Below are positions 1-9,385 of a stretch of DNA of 64,000 nt, piece by piece; the stretch's first letter is position 1; each line of letters opens with the position of its first letter. The DNA comes from Alkalimonas delamerensis (GTDB lineage Bacteria; Pseudomonadota; Gammaproteobacteria; Enterobacterales; Alteromonadaceae): assembly GCF_030717955.1 (NCBI RefSeq), contig NZ_JAUZVY010000003.1, positions 186,001 to 250,000 of the forward strand, given 5' to 3'. Below the pieces are notes generated by a model. It saw only the letters and a program-made list of their open reading frames with translations, ran no database searches and was not told the DNA's origin. Position numbers and translations under genes: made by a program.

Positions 1-194
1 CTGGCGATGCTGTCGTTCTCATCAAAGACGGCAGCGATGCCTCCTTGCGCGTAGAGGGTGGAGCCCTCGCGCAGCGCGCCTTTGCTCAGCACCAACACCT
101 TTGCATGCTCGGCCAGCTGCAGTGCCAGCGACAAACCGGCGGCACCACTGCCAATAATAAGGACATCAGATAGGTATTCTTTTTGTTGGCTCAT
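1..194 (-). CDS. nadB: L-aspartate oxidase, N-terminal part (cut by window edge)
   Basis: Reading the minus strand from the ATG at 194 gives about 64 codons that run off the left edge. The N-terminus carries the FAD-binding dinucleotide motif IIGSGAAGLSLALQLAE and then the STLYAQGGIAAV stretch typical of NadB. The enzyme oxidises L-aspartate to iminoaspartate for quinolinate and NAD synthesis in the cytosol. It diverges from rpoE, the arrangement known from E. coli and many gammaproteobacteria, which supports the call. Only the start of the gene is present. Confidence 0.9.
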   Translation of the reverse strand, partial: MSQQKEYLSDVLIIGSGAAGLSLALQLAEHAKVLVLSKGALREGSTLYAQGGIAAVFDENDSIA

Positions 195-276
195 ACGGTA
201 CACTGCGCTCTGAAATGAATTCGCACTTACTAGGGCGATGGCATAAGCTTATTGTAACTTTTTCCTGCAAGGGGCA

Positions 277-304
277 GAACTATTTATGACACCTTTTGTC
301 CTAC
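277..304 (+). promoter_or_regulatory. Candidate sigma-E promoter of rpoE
   Basis: GAACTA (277-282) and TCCTAC (299-304) are separated by 16 nt. This resembles the sigma-E consensus GAACTT-N16-TCTGA, and rpoE is autoregulated in relatives. The start codon follows about 70 nt downstream. The match is imperfect in both elements, so this is tentative. Confidence 0.35.
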
Positions 305-374
305 TGAGTACGCAAGACATGCGCCAGTTACAAAAAACGAAAGAAGTAGAATGGGTTACAGGGGATAAGCTCGG

Positions 375-950
375 ATGAGCGAGCAAGAATCGGACTGGCA
401 GATTGTCCAGCGTGTGCAGCAGGGCGAGCAGGCTGCCTTTAATTTACTGGTCAAAAAATATCAGCATCGGATCACGAACTTAATCGCCCGATACGTCTCT
501 AACCATGGTGACGTTGCTGATGTGGCACAGGAAGCTTTTTTAAAAGCCTACCGGGCTTTGCCTGGCTTTCGCGGCGACAGTGCTTTTTACACCTGGCTGT
601 ACCGCATTGCGGTCAACAGCGCTAAAAATTATTTGGTGGCGTCTTCGCGCAAGCCACCGTCCAGTGATGTCGATGCTGAAGAAGCCGATTACTTCGAGGG
701 CAGCGATGCACTGAAAGAGCAAGATTCACCGGAGAAACTGCTGTTATCCGATGAAATACGCCAGGTGGTTTTTGACACCATCGAAGGCTTGCCAGATGAG
801 TTGCGTACGGCCATAACCCTGCGCGAGCTTGACGGCCTGAGTTACGAAGAAATTGCCGATGTGATGGGGTGTCCCATAGGCACAGTGCGAAGCCGGATTT
901 TCCGGGCTCGTGAAGCCATAGACTTACAGCTTAAACCTTTGCTAAGCTAA
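375..950 (+). CDS. rpoE: RNA polymerase sigma factor RpoE (sigma-E)
   Basis: This 191-residue ECF sigma factor directs transcription of envelope-stress genes. Region 2 is visible at about residues 25-90 (including DVAQEAFLKAYRAL), and the region 4 helix-turn-helix lies near residues 135-185 (GLSYEEIADVMG, GTVRSRIFRARE). The length equals that of E. coli RpoE (191). rseA, rseB and rseC follow immediately, so the gene sits in its usual operon with its own anti-sigma system. A sigma-E-like promoter upstream suggests autoregulation. No odd features are seen. Confidence 0.97.
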   Translation: MSEQESDWQIVQRVQQGEQAAFNLLVKKYQHRITNLIARYVSNHGDVADVAQEAFLKAYRALPGFRGDSAFYTWLYRIAVNSAKNYLVASSRKPPSSDVDAEEADYFEGSDALKEQDSPEKLLLSDEIRQVVFDTIEGLPDELRTAITLRELDGLSYEEIADVMGCPIGTVRSRIFRAREAIDLQLKPLLS

Positions 951-975
951 GCATGAGTGAATGACAGGAATGACT

Positions 976-1671
976 ATGTCGTCAAAACAACAGCATGGGT
1001 CCGTTGCCGAACAGGTGGACCAGACCCATTCGACTGAGCCGACCGTTCAATCGTCACAGGAATGGGTGTCTGCCGCTGCAGATGGAGAAGCTATTTCGGA
1101 GCAGCAGCTGCATCAGCTGTGCGAAAACGCCTCCTTGCAACAGCACTACGAACGTTATCACTTGATTGGTGCTGCGCTCCGTAACGAGTTAGCCCCCAAG
1201 CTGCCAGCGGATTTTAGTGCCAGTTTTGCCGCCCGTTTGCAGCAAGAACCGGTGCATCAGTTGGTCGTGCATCGCTCATTCTTCCATCGTATTCAGCAGG
1301 GGATGCGTCAGGCTGCGAACAGCGAATGGTTGAAGCCGACGGCTCAGACCGCTATTGCTGCCAGTGTTGCCTTAATGGCGGTGTTGGGTGTGCAGTACGT
1401 GCAGCAGCCCTACGAGCAAGAGTTGATGTCGCCTCTGCCTGTGTTGCATACTCAGCCAGTTTCCGGTTTTGCTACCCCGGTAAGTTTGAGTCAGACTACG
1501 GTGGATGACCGTCTGGAACAGCATGCGCACCAAGCCATGCTGGAACAACAACGCCGCTTGCAGGATTTACTGAATGCTCACCATCAACAGGTACGGGTGT
1601 TGGAGCAGTCTGCATTGTTGAACGAGCAAGCGCCGGTGGTGACCGAGCCGGAGCCTGACGGAAATTACTAA
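976..1671 (+). CDS. rseA: Anti-sigma-E factor RseA
   Basis: This is the membrane anti-sigma factor that holds RpoE inactive until it is degraded by DegS and RseP. The N-terminal cytoplasmic domain (about residues 25-95) has the EWVSAAADGEA stretch matching the LSALMDGE-like motif of the family. One transmembrane segment lies near residue 125 (TAIAASVALMAVLG), followed by a periplasmic Gln-rich tail. In-frame ATGs occur at 961, 970 and 976. The one at 976 is chosen because AGGA (966-969) is 6 nt upstream of it. The stop codon overlaps the rseB start by one base. Family similarity is weak outside the N-terminal motif, but context is decisive. Confidence 0.9.
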   Translation: MSSKQQHGSVAEQVDQTHSTEPTVQSSQEWVSAAADGEAISEQQLHQLCENASLQQHYERYHLIGAALRNELAPKLPADFSASFAARLQQEPVHQLVVHRSFFHRIQQGMRQAANSEWLKPTAQTAIAASVALMAVLGVQYVQQPYEQELMSPLPVLHTQPVSGFATPVSLSQTTVDDRLEQHAHQAMLEQQRRLQDLLNAHHQQVRVLEQSALLNEQAPVVTEPEPDGNY

Positions 1672-2615
1672 TGCGATGGTCCTTGCTGCTGCTGCTGGTC
1701 AGCAGCCTGTTGTTTCCCCCGCTGCTGCTGGCAGATACCAAAGGCTGGCAGCTGTTTCAACAAAGCCAGGATGCTGTTCGAAATCATAATTTTGATGTGT
1801 CCTATGTGGTTTTCAAAGGCGAACAGGTCACCAGTTTCCGCTGGTTGCACGGCGTGCATCAAGAGCAACAACTGGAACAACTGGTGCCGATGGATGTCGA
1901 TGGCATCGATATCTTACGTAAAGGCAAGGTGGTTTATTACCTGACCCCGGAACGTCCCGTTTTAATAACGCTCAGCTCCTACATCAAAGAATTGCCTTCT
2001 TTACTTTATCAGCCTGTGGCTGACTTAAAGCAGTTGTACGATCCCGTTTCCGGCAGTGTCAGCCAGATGGGAGGCCGTTCTGCGCAGTTGCTTAGGTTAA
2101 CCGCTTTTCATCCGGGCCGGTTAAGCTACTGGCTATGGCTGGATGTTGAGACGGGTTTTCCACTAAGGATTGATACCGTGGCTGAGGGGCACCAGTTGCT
2201 GGAGCGTTGGCAAGTCACGCACATGCTGCTGTCTCCGCAGTTGCCGGAAGCGCTAAAGGCGTTGTTGGATTTACCTTTGCCTCAACCCGACAAGCAGCAC
2301 TTGCAACCCGTAGCAACACCGCCTCAGGCCTCGAACATTGAGCTGGCCTGGCTGCCTTCGGGCTTTAAGCAGGTCGAAGACCCATTGGTGGTGCCGTCGC
2401 TTGGCGTGCCGTTGTTGCATTATTGGCTGCTCAGCGACGGTTTGCATCAGGTGTCGGTTTTTGTGCAAAAGCCCAACCGTCAGCCAGCCCAGGCCTACCG
2501 TGATGGTGCCACTACCATTTATGTGCATTCGACCGAACAGTTTGATGTCACTGTCATTGGGCCTGTCACCCTGGAGATTGCGCGGCAAATTGCCGCAGCT
2601 GTGCGTTATGATTGA
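1671..2615 (+). CDS. rseB: Sigma-E regulatory protein RseB
   Basis: This periplasmic protein binds RseA and shields it from DegS cleavage, and it senses lipopolysaccharide intermediates. The 314-residue product begins with a clear signal peptide (MRWSLLLLLVSSLLFPPLLLA, cleavage after about residue 21). It is followed by the two beta-rich domains usual for MucB/RseB (E. coli protein 318 residues). The ATG overlaps the rseA TAA (TAATG), indicating translational coupling. rseC starts inside its last codons. No anomaly is seen. Confidence 0.95.
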   Translation: MRWSLLLLLVSSLLFPPLLLADTKGWQLFQQSQDAVRNHNFDVSYVVFKGEQVTSFRWLHGVHQEQQLEQLVPMDVDGIDILRKGKVVYYLTPERPVLITLSSYIKELPSLLYQPVADLKQLYDPVSGSVSQMGGRSAQLLRLTAFHPGRLSYWLWLDVETGFPLRIDTVAEGHQLLERWQVTHMLLSPQLPEALKALLDLPLPQPDKQHLQPVATPPQASNIELAWLPSGFKQVEDPLVVPSLGVPLLHYWLLSDGLHQVSVFVQKPNRQPAQAYRDGATTIYVHSTEQFDVTVIGPVTLEIARQIAAAVRYD

Positions 2616-3084
2616 GCAAATTGCCACAGTGCGAAAGCTTGAGCCGGGTGGTGTTTGGTTGGAGACCACCCCGGTGACCACCTGCCATTCCTGCCACGCC
2701 AGTGAGCAATGCGGCACCGGGGTGGTGGCGAAAACCTTTACGCCCAGACGCTCTCAGTTCTTTTTAGTGACCACCACAGCTTTGTTACCCGGGCAAAAGG
2801 TGCGCATCGCCACCACGGAGCAGCAGCTGTTGCTGGCTGCTTTTTCATTGTATCTGATGCCGCTGCTGTTGATGATAACCGGTGTGCTGTTGGGATCCTG
2901 GTTGCTGCCTGCTGTTGCGGAGTGGATCTGGGTAGGATTGGCCTTGCTGTTGCTGTGGGGCGGCTATCGGTTGGCAGGGCATTTTGCCCATCGGTTAGAG
3001 CGCGATGCGGTCCGGTTGCTCGAAGTCTTGCCCGAGCTGGGACTTTGTCAACAGCCCGCTGCCAATACAGCGAAGATCACTTAG
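2608..3084 (+). CDS. rseC: Sigma-E factor regulatory protein RseC
   Basis: The 158-residue inner-membrane protein of the RseC/MucC family has the characteristic N-terminal cysteine cluster (CHSCHASEQC, near residues 29-38). Two transmembrane helices follow (about residues 72-95 and 100-120), and the tail is charged. Family members are linked to sigma-E control and to the Rnf/SoxR-reducing system. The ATG at 2608 overlaps the end of rseB by 8 nt. The same frame is open further upstream but that part lies inside rseB, so it is not used. Confidence 0.92.
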   Translation: MIEQIATVRKLEPGGVWLETTPVTTCHSCHASEQCGTGVVAKTFTPRRSQFFLVTTTALLPGQKVRIATTEQQLLLAAFSLYLMPLLLMITGVLLGSWLLPAVAEWIWVGLALLLLWGGYRLAGHFAHRLERDAVRLLEVLPELGLCQQPAANTAKIT

Positions 3085-3221
3085 CCAGCAGATCACATAG
3101 CCAGCCGTCACAGGATCGAGTACAATTCGCCGATATCCCAATCATGCCATCTGCCACCAGACTGCGGTTTGAACGCATCGCAGCAGAGCCAGAATGCAAC
3201 GCTTTAACAACTTGAGACATT

Positions 3222-5021
3222 ATGCCTAAACTCAACCATATTCGTAACTTCTCGATCATTGCCCACATTGACCACGGCAAATCCACTTTGTCGGATCGTT
3301 TGATTCAGCATTGCGGTGGCCTGTCCGATCGTGAAATGCAGCAACAGGTACTTGATTCGATGGATCTGGAGCGCGAACGTGGCATCACCATCAAAGCCCA
3401 GAGTGTGACCTTGCACTACAAAGCGCGTGATGGAGAAACCTATCAGCTCAACTTTATCGATACACCGGGCCATGTCGATTTCAGCTACGAAGTCAGCCGC
3501 TCTTTAGCGGCCTGTGAAGGGGCCTTGCTGGTGGTGGATGCAGGCCAGGGCGTTGAAGCCCAGACGGTGGCCAATTGCTATACTGCCATTGAAATGGACC
3601 TGGAAGTTTTACCCATCCTCAACAAAATTGACTTGCCACAGGCCGATCCTGAGCGGGTCAGTGCCGAGGTTGAAGACATTATTGGCATTGAAGCCATGGA
3701 TGCGGTGCGTTGCTCTGCCAAAACCGGGCTGGGCATCGAAGAGGTGCTGGAAGCTATCGTGCAAAAGATCCCGGCACCGGAAGGCGAGCCCGAAGCCCCA
3801 ACTCAGGCGCTGATCATCGATTCCTGGTTTGACCCTTATCAGGGTGTCGTCTCTTTGGTGCGGGTAAAACATGGCCAGATTGCCAAAAAAGACAAAATCA
3901 AAGTGATGTCGACCGGTCAGGTTTATGAAGTCGATAAAATTGGTATCTTCAGCCCGAAGGCCACCGAGACTCAGCTGCTGAAAACCGGCGAAGTAGGTTT
4001 TGTCATTGCCGGCATCAAAGAAATCAAAGGCGCGCCGGTCGGGGATACCCTGACACTGGCCAAACAAGCCGCCAGCGCGCCCTTGCCAGGTTTTAAGCGG
4101 GTTAAGCCCCAGGTTTATGCCGGTGTCTTCCCCATCTCATCCGACGATTACGAAGACTTCCGCGATGCCCTGGCCAAGCTCAGCCTGAACGACTCCTCTT
4201 TGTTTTACGAACCGGAAAGCTCGGGCGCTTTGGGCTTTGGTTTCCGTATTGGCTTCCTTGGCATGCTGCACATGGAGATTATCCAGGAGCGGCTGGAGCG
4301 GGAATACGATTTGGATTTGATTACCACAGCGCCGACCGTTATCTACGAAGTGGAAACCAAGTCGGGCGATGTGGTGATGGTGGACAACCCCAGCAGCTTG
4401 CCGGCGGTCAATGACATTGCCCAGATCCGTGAGCCCATCGTGGAAGCCCACATTCTGGTACCGCAAGAGTATCTTGGTAACGTCATTACCCTCTGTGTCG
4501 AGAAGCGGGGTACTCAAATCAACATGACCTACCATGGTCGTCAGGTGGCTGTGGTCTATGAGCTGCCGATGGCCGAAGTGGTGATGGATTTCTTCGACCG
4601 TTTAAAATCCACCAGCCGTGGTTATGCCTCGCTGGATTACAGCTTCAAGCACTTCCAGGAGTCGGATATGGTCCGGGTGGATGTGCTGATTAACGGTGAG
4701 CGGGTGGATGCATTGGCCATGATTTGCCACCGTGACTTTGCGCAGAATCGTGGCCGCTCACTGGCGGATAAACTCAAAGAGCTGATCCCGCGCCAGATGT
4801 TTGATATTGCCATTCAGGCGGCGATTGGCAACCACATTATTGCCCGCACCACGGTGAAGCAATTGCGGAAAAACGTGATTGCCAAGTGTTATGGCGGCGA
4901 CGTCAGTCGGAAGAAAAAATTGCTGCAAAAGCAAAAAGAAGGCAAGAAACGGATGAAGCAGGTTGGCAACGTGGAAGTGCCGCAGGAAGCCTTCCTTGCT
5001 GTGCTGCGAATGGACAAATAA
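3222..5021 (+). CDS. lepA: Elongation factor 4 (LepA)
   Basis: This ribosome-associated translational GTPase is thought to act on stalled or mistranslocated ribosomes and in 30S biogenesis. The protein is 599 residues, as in E. coli. G motifs are AHIDHGKST (G1, near residue 14), DTPGH (G3) and NKID (G4). The C-terminus (about residues 490-599) holds the LepA-specific domain. The gene is followed by lepB after 11 nt, the conserved lepA-lepB pair. Confidence 0.98.
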   Translation: MPKLNHIRNFSIIAHIDHGKSTLSDRLIQHCGGLSDREMQQQVLDSMDLERERGITIKAQSVTLHYKARDGETYQLNFIDTPGHVDFSYEVSRSLAACEGALLVVDAGQGVEAQTVANCYTAIEMDLEVLPILNKIDLPQADPERVSAEVEDIIGIEAMDAVRCSAKTGLGIEEVLEAIVQKIPAPEGEPEAPTQALIIDSWFDPYQGVVSLVRVKHGQIAKKDKIKVMSTGQVYEVDKIGIFSPKATETQLLKTGEVGFVIAGIKEIKGAPVGDTLTLAKQAASAPLPGFKRVKPQVYAGVFPISSDDYEDFRDALAKLSLNDSSLFYEPESSGALGFGFRIGFLGMLHMEIIQERLEREYDLDLITTAPTVIYEVETKSGDVVMVDNPSSLPAVNDIAQIREPIVEAHILVPQEYLGNVITLCVEKRGTQINMTYHGRQVAVVYELPMAEVVMDFFDRLKSTSRGYASLDYSFKHFQESDMVRVDVLINGERVDALAMICHRDFAQNRGRSLADKLKELIPRQMFDIAIQAAIGNHIIARTTVKQLRKNVIAKCYGGDVSRKKKLLQKQKEGKKRMKQVGNVEVPQEAFLAVLRMDK

Positions 5022-5032
5022 CAGGACTTTTT

Positions 5033-5956
5033 ATGGCAGGATACTTTGCAATTTTTTTGGTGCTGCTGACGCTGGCCAGTGGCTTAATCTGGCTGCTGGA
5101 TGCCCGGTTGTTTGCACCCAAACGCCGTCAGCAGGTGGAAACCGCTCTGGCTGCCGCCGGTGGCAAGTTGCCGCAGGAAACCCTTGACCGTCTGGCTCAA
5201 GAGCCCTGGCTGGCAGAGACTGCCCGCTCCATTTTTCCGATCATTGCGGCCATTACCATTTTGCGCTCTTTTTTGTTCGAGCCCTTCCAAATTCCATCGG
5301 GCTCGATGATGCCTACCTTGCTGGTGGGCGATTTTATTTTGGTGCAAAAGTTTGCCTACGATGTGAAAGACCCGGTCTTTCGCCGTACCTTGTACCGCAA
5401 CAATCAGCCGCAACATGGTGATATTGCCGTCTTTAAATACCCGGAAAACCCGCGACTGGATTACATCAAGCGCATTATTGGTTTGCCGGGCGATCGGGTG
5501 ATTTACCGTGACAAGCAGTTCTACATTCAGCGTGCTTGTACCGAAGCGCATCAGGGCAATTGCCCGGGGCTGGAGCAAGTGCGCTATACCTTTGCAGCCG
5601 ATGGTGAGTTTACCCAGCAAGGCTTGCCGCAGCGCCGTTACCAGGAAACCCTGGGTGAGGCCAGTTACGATATTTTGCTGACACCGGCCTTGCCTGAACA
5701 AAAGCGTGATTACTACCGACAATCCGGCACTGCCATCGATGAGTGGCTGGTACCGGAAGGGCACTACTTTGCGGTCGGTGACAACAGAGACAACAGCCGT
5801 GACAGTCGCTTCTTTGGCTTTGTGCATGAAGACCTGATGGTAGGCAAGGCGGTCTTTATCTGGATGAGCTTCGAGTTTAGCGACAATCCCGATCGCGTGT
5901 TGCCACGTTGGATCCCGGTGGGCATCCGTTTTGAACGTTTGGGGCGTATCCGCTAA
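5033..5956 (+). CDS. lepB: Signal peptidase I
   Basis: LepB cleaves signal peptides from Sec and Tat substrates at the periplasmic face. The 307-residue protein has two N-terminal membrane segments (about 4-24 and 65-82). The catalytic serine is in PSGSMMPTL (S91) and the lysine in YIKRIIGLPGD (K146), the same numbers as in E. coli. The GDNRDNSRDSR signature is near the C-terminus. The ATG at 5033 is the first start after the lepA stop; the same frame is open inside lepA but would only add out-of-family residues. Confidence 0.97.
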   Translation: MAGYFAIFLVLLTLASGLIWLLDARLFAPKRRQQVETALAAAGGKLPQETLDRLAQEPWLAETARSIFPIIAAITILRSFLFEPFQIPSGSMMPTLLVGDFILVQKFAYDVKDPVFRRTLYRNNQPQHGDIAVFKYPENPRLDYIKRIIGLPGDRVIYRDKQFYIQRACTEAHQGNCPGLEQVRYTFAADGEFTQQGLPQRRYQETLGEASYDILLTPALPEQKRDYYRQSGTAIDEWLVPEGHYFAVGDNRDNSRDSRFFGFVHEDLMVGKAVFIWMSFEFSDNPDRVLPRWIPVGIRFERLGRIR

Positions 5957-6640
5957 ATGACGAAAGAACAACACCCGCTAAGTCGTTTGATGCCGTTGTT
6001 AGGCTACCAATTTGAGCAAATTGGCCTGCTGCAGCAGGCTTTGACACATCGCAGCTGCAAAGGACGCCATAACGAGCGGCTGGAGTTTCTGGGCGATGCC
6101 ATTTTAAGCATGGTGATTGCCGAGGCACTTTACCAGCATTTCCCCAATGCCAAAGAAGGGGAGCTGACCCGGATGCGTGCCAGCCTGGTCAAAGGCGTGA
6201 CTCTGGCCGAAATTGCCGGCGAACTGTGCATTGCCGATTACCTGCGACTGGGGCCGGGTGAAATGAAAAGTGGCGGTCATCGCCGGGAGTCGATTCTTGC
6301 CGATGCCTTTGAAGCCATCCTTGGGGCCATCTACCTGGATGGTGGCCTGGAGGTCTGCAAAGAACGGATTTTATTCTGGTTTGCCGGCCGCTTGCAGCGC
6401 ATTACGCCGCAGCAACAAAAAGATTCCAAAACCCGACTGCAAGAGTATTTGCAGGGTCGTCGTTTGGCTTTGCCGGTGTATCAGGTGGAGCAAACCCAGG
6501 GTGAGGCGCACAACCAGCAATTTACCGTGAGCTGCACCATCGAGGGGCGCGCACCGGTGCTGGCAACCGGCAGTTCACGTCGCAAAGCCGAACAGGATGC
6601 AGCACACACCATGTTGGAGCAGATCCAGGATGAACACTGA
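5957..6640 (+). CDS. rnc: Ribonuclease III
   Basis: This endoribonuclease is specific for double-stranded RNA and processes rRNA precursors and mRNAs. The 227-residue protein has the RNase III signature NERLEFLGDAIL (near residues 36-47) with the acidic metal ligands, and a C-terminal double-stranded RNA binding domain (about 155-225). The ATG directly follows the lepB stop, and era begins within its last codons, reproducing the lepB-rnc-era operon. In E. coli rnc is autoregulated through a 5' hairpin; no such element is obvious here. Confidence 0.97.
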   Translation: MTKEQHPLSRLMPLLGYQFEQIGLLQQALTHRSCKGRHNERLEFLGDAILSMVIAEALYQHFPNAKEGELTRMRASLVKGVTLAEIAGELCIADYLRLGPGEMKSGGHRRESILADAFEAILGAIYLDGGLEVCKERILFWFAGRLQRITPQQQKDSKTRLQEYLQGRRLALPVYQVEQTQGEAHNQQFTVSCTIEGRAPVLATGSSRRKAEQDAAHTMLEQIQDEH

Positions 6641-7541
6641 AACCACAGCGCCTCAAACCCGTGCCGGTTTGGTGGCGATCGTTGGCCGACCCAATGTCGG
6701 TAAGTCGACCTTGCTCAATCAGCTGATTGGGCAAAAGGTCAGCATTACCTCGCGTAAACCGCAAACCACCCGCCATCGTATATTGGGGATTGATACCCGG
6801 GATGATGTGCAAACCGTCTATGTGGATACGCCTGGCCTGCACATTGAAGAAAAGCGCGCCATCAACCGTCTAATGAACCGTGCTGCAGCCAGCTCGATTC
6901 TGGATGTGGAGTTGGTGCTCTTTGTGGTAGAAGGCACCCGCTGGACTGAAGACGATCAAATGGTGCTTAGCCGGTTAAAGGCTGCGGCCAAGCCGGTGGT
7001 GCTGGTGGTCAACAAAACCGATCAGGTCGCCGACAAAGAAAAACTGATGCAGCAACTGCAGTGGCTGCATCAACAGCTGGATTGCCTGGCGATCGTGCCG
7101 GTGTCGGCAAAGAGCGGTAAAAGTGTCCCGGAGCTGCGCGAATTGGTGCAGCAACAATTGCCACCTTGTGAATTCTTTTTCCCGGAAGACTACGTCACCG
7201 ATCGCTCGATGCGCTTTATGGCTGCGGAAATTGTCCGGGAAAAGCTGATGCGCTTTTTAGGCGATGAACTGCCGTATTCCGTGACGGTGGAAATAGAACG
7301 CTTCAAGTGGGAAGACAAGCTGTACCATATTGCTGCCCTGGTGCTGGTTGAACGTGACAGCCAAAAACGGATGGTCATCGGCAATAAAGGCGAGCGGGTC
7401 AAAACCATTGCCACCGAAGCCCGCAAAGATTTGGAGCGTCTGCTGGAGCAGCAAGTGTTTCTGCAAATCTGGGTGAAAGTCAAATCCGGCTGGGCCGACG
7501 ATGAGCGCGCTCTGCGCAGCCTGGGGTATGGCGAAAACTAG
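6630..7541 (+). CDS. era: GTPase Era
   Basis: Era binds GTP and 16S rRNA and acts in 30S maturation. The 303-residue product has G1 GRPNVGKST (near residue 18), DTPG, NKTD, and a C-terminal KH domain with MVIGNKGERVKTI. E. coli Era is 301 residues. The ATG at 6630 overlaps the rnc stop by 11 nt, giving coupling. recO overlaps its end. Confidence 0.97.
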   Translation: MNTETTAPQTRAGLVAIVGRPNVGKSTLLNQLIGQKVSITSRKPQTTRHRILGIDTRDDVQTVYVDTPGLHIEEKRAINRLMNRAAASSILDVELVLFVVEGTRWTEDDQMVLSRLKAAAKPVVLVVNKTDQVADKEKLMQQLQWLHQQLDCLAIVPVSAKSGKSVPELRELVQQQLPPCEFFFPEDYVTDRSMRFMAAEIVREKLMRFLGDELPYSVTVEIERFKWEDKLYHIAALVLVERDSQKRMVIGNKGERVKTIATEARKDLERLLEQQVFLQIWVKVKSGWADDERALRSLGYGEN

Positions 7542-8268
7542 CCTGGCACTGCCCTGGCACTCGGCGTTCATTCTGCATCGCCGACCTCTGGCCGAGCACA
7601 AAGTGATCCTGCAATTGCTGCTGCCCGAACTGGGCCGTTTATCGGCGGTGATACGACCGCGCAGCGGCAAGCAGCGTCAACCGCTGCAGCCTTTTCAGCT
7701 ATTGAGTGTGCAGCTGAGTGGCCGGGCGGATCTCAAAAGCATTGTGAAGCTGGAAGAACAAGCCCCTGGCCTTGCTTTGCAGGGGCAGGCGCTGTTCAGT
7801 GCCTTGTATCTGAATGAACTGTTGTGCCGGCTTTGGCCGGACAACCTGGCCAGCGACGAGCTGTTTCCGCTTTACCATCACAGTGTGCAGCAGCTGGCCA
7901 GGGTCGAGCCTGTCTTGCCGAGCCTTGAGCCAGTGCTACGACAATTCGAATTTGCCTTGTTGGCTGAACTTGGGATGCCAGTGGACTGGCAGTGCGATGC
8001 TGATGGCCAGCCGTTGCAGCCGGAATGCTACTATCAATGGCAGGCTGAACAAGGCTGGTGTGCTGCCGAACGCGGCTGGCTGGGTGCGTTGATACTGCAG
8101 CTTGGCCTCGGTTGCTGGGAGCAAGCCGGGTGCCGGCAAGCAGCCAAACAACTCAGCCGGCAATTGCTGCGGCCACTGCTTGGCGATAAGCCGTTGCAAA
8201 GTAAAGCTTTATTTCAAACGAAGCAGCCGGACAACCCAGGCGGGATTGCCTCGGCTGACAAACCCTGA
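7528..8268 (+). CDS. recO: DNA repair protein RecO
   Basis: RecO is the mediator that, with RecR, loads RecA onto SSB-coated DNA in the RecF pathway. The predicted product of about 246 residues has the OB-fold N-terminus with WHSAFILHRRPLAEHK and a helical C-terminal domain. E. coli RecO is 242 residues. The ATG at 7528 inside the end of era is preferred; an in-frame ATG at 7501 would add nine residues. The gene stands in the canonical era-recO-pdxJ order. Confidence 0.92.
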   Translation: MAKTSLALPWHSAFILHRRPLAEHKVILQLLLPELGRLSAVIRPRSGKQRQPLQPFQLLSVQLSGRADLKSIVKLEEQAPGLALQGQALFSALYLNELLCRLWPDNLASDELFPLYHHSVQQLARVEPVLPSLEPVLRQFEFALLAELGMPVDWQCDADGQPLQPECYYQWQAEQGWCAAERGWLGALILQLGLGCWEQAGCRQAAKQLSRQLLRPLLGDKPLQSKALFQTKQPDNPGGIASADKP

Positions 8269-8279
8269 AGGAGCCTCTG

Positions 8280-9008
8280 ATGTCGTCAATTTATCTGGGT
8301 GTGAATATCGATCATGTGGCGACCTTGCGCCAGGCGCGTGGTACCAACTACCCGGAGCCGGTGCATGCGGCCCTGGTGGCCGAGCAAGCCGGCGCCGATG
8401 GCATTACCGTGCATTTGCGTGAGGACCGGCGCCACATCGTGGATCGCGATGTTTATTTGCTGCAGCAAACCATCAGCACCCGGCTCAACTTTGAGATGGC
8501 GGTGACCGAAGAAATGCTCGCCATCGCGCTTGAAGTTCAGCCGCACTTCTGTTGTCTGGTCCCGGAAAAGCGCGAGGAGCTAACCACGGAAGGCGGGCTG
8601 GATGTCGCCGGCCAACTGGAGAAGGTGCAGTCGGCCTGCGCACGCCTTGCTGAACAAGGCATTCTGGTGTCCTTGTTTATTGATCCGGATCCGGTGCAAA
8701 TTGATGCGGTGCTGGCTGCAGGAGCCCCTTACATTGAATTGCATACCGGCCGTTACGCCGAAAGCGACGGAGAAGCGCAGCAACAAGAGCTGGCACGCAT
8801 TCAAGACGCCGCTCGCTACGCCAGCAGCAAAGGGCTGGTGGTGAATGCCGGCCATGGCTTGCATTACCACAATGTGCAGCCCATTGCCGCGATACCGGAA
8901 ATCTACGAGCTGAACATTGGCCATGCCATCGTCGCGCGCGCTATTTTTAGTGGCTTGCATGCGGCTGTAGCCGATATGAAGCAGCTGATGCTGGATGCGC
9001 GTCGCTAA
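8280..9008 (+). CDS. pdxJ: Pyridoxine 5'-phosphate synthase
   Basis: PdxJ condenses 1-deoxyxylulose 5-phosphate with 3-amino-2-oxopropyl phosphate to make pyridoxine 5'-phosphate in the DXP-dependent B6 pathway. The 242-residue TIM-barrel protein starts with the family motif LGVNIDHVATLRQARG and contains ITVHLREDRRHI and NAGHGLHYHNV. The ribosome site GAAGGAG precedes the ATG. The TAA overlaps the acpS ATG. Confidence 0.98.
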   Translation: MSSIYLGVNIDHVATLRQARGTNYPEPVHAALVAEQAGADGITVHLREDRRHIVDRDVYLLQQTISTRLNFEMAVTEEMLAIALEVQPHFCCLVPEKREELTTEGGLDVAGQLEKVQSACARLAEQGILVSLFIDPDPVQIDAVLAAGAPYIELHTGRYAESDGEAQQQELARIQDAARYASSKGLVVNAGHGLHYHNVQPIAAIPEIYELNIGHAIVARAIFSGLHAAVADMKQLMLDARR

Positions 9009-9385
9009 TGGCCATCGCCGGTTTGGGCACCGACATCGTGCAGCTCAGCCGCATTGAGCGCAGCCTGACACGAAGCCCGAAGCTGGCAGAGCGGGTGTTG
9101 ACGCCGACTGAGCTGAGTGACTTTATCGGCCATGCCGAGCCGGCCCGCTTTTTGGCCAAACGCTTTGCCGCCAAAGAAGCGGCAGCCAAAGCGCTGGGTA
9201 CCGGCATCGGTCGCGGTGTGTCCTGGCAGCAGTTTCAGATTGATCACGATGCGCTTGGAGCACCCTTGCTTCGCTGCAGCGGCTACAGCCTGGAGTTGCT
9301 GCAACAGCGGGGTATCCAGCACTGCTGGCTTAGCATCAGCGATGAGCAGGATTACGCCTGCGCCACGGTCATTCTGGAGCGTTAA
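9008..9385 (+). CDS. acpS: Holo-[acyl-carrier-protein] synthase
   Basis: AcpS transfers 4'-phosphopantetheine from CoA to apo-ACP. The 125-residue protein has the two family motifs, GLGTDIVQLSRIE (N-terminus) and RFLAKRFAAKEAAAKALG (about residues 45-62). Its start overlaps the pdxJ stop. It converges on barA: the two stop codons share bases at 9383-9384, so no separate terminator fits between them. Confidence 0.97.
   Translation: MAIAGLGTDIVQLSRIERSLTRSPKLAERVLTPTELSDFIGHAEPARFLAKRFAAKEAAAKALGTGIGRGVSWQQFQIDHDALGAPLLRCSGYSLELLQQRGIQHCWLSISDEQDYACATVILER

Noticed and set aside
4886..5032. Longer N-terminus for signal peptidase I
   Set aside because: The extension lies inside lepA and is not like LepB; the ATG at 5033 gives catalytic residues S91 and K146 as in E. 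coli.
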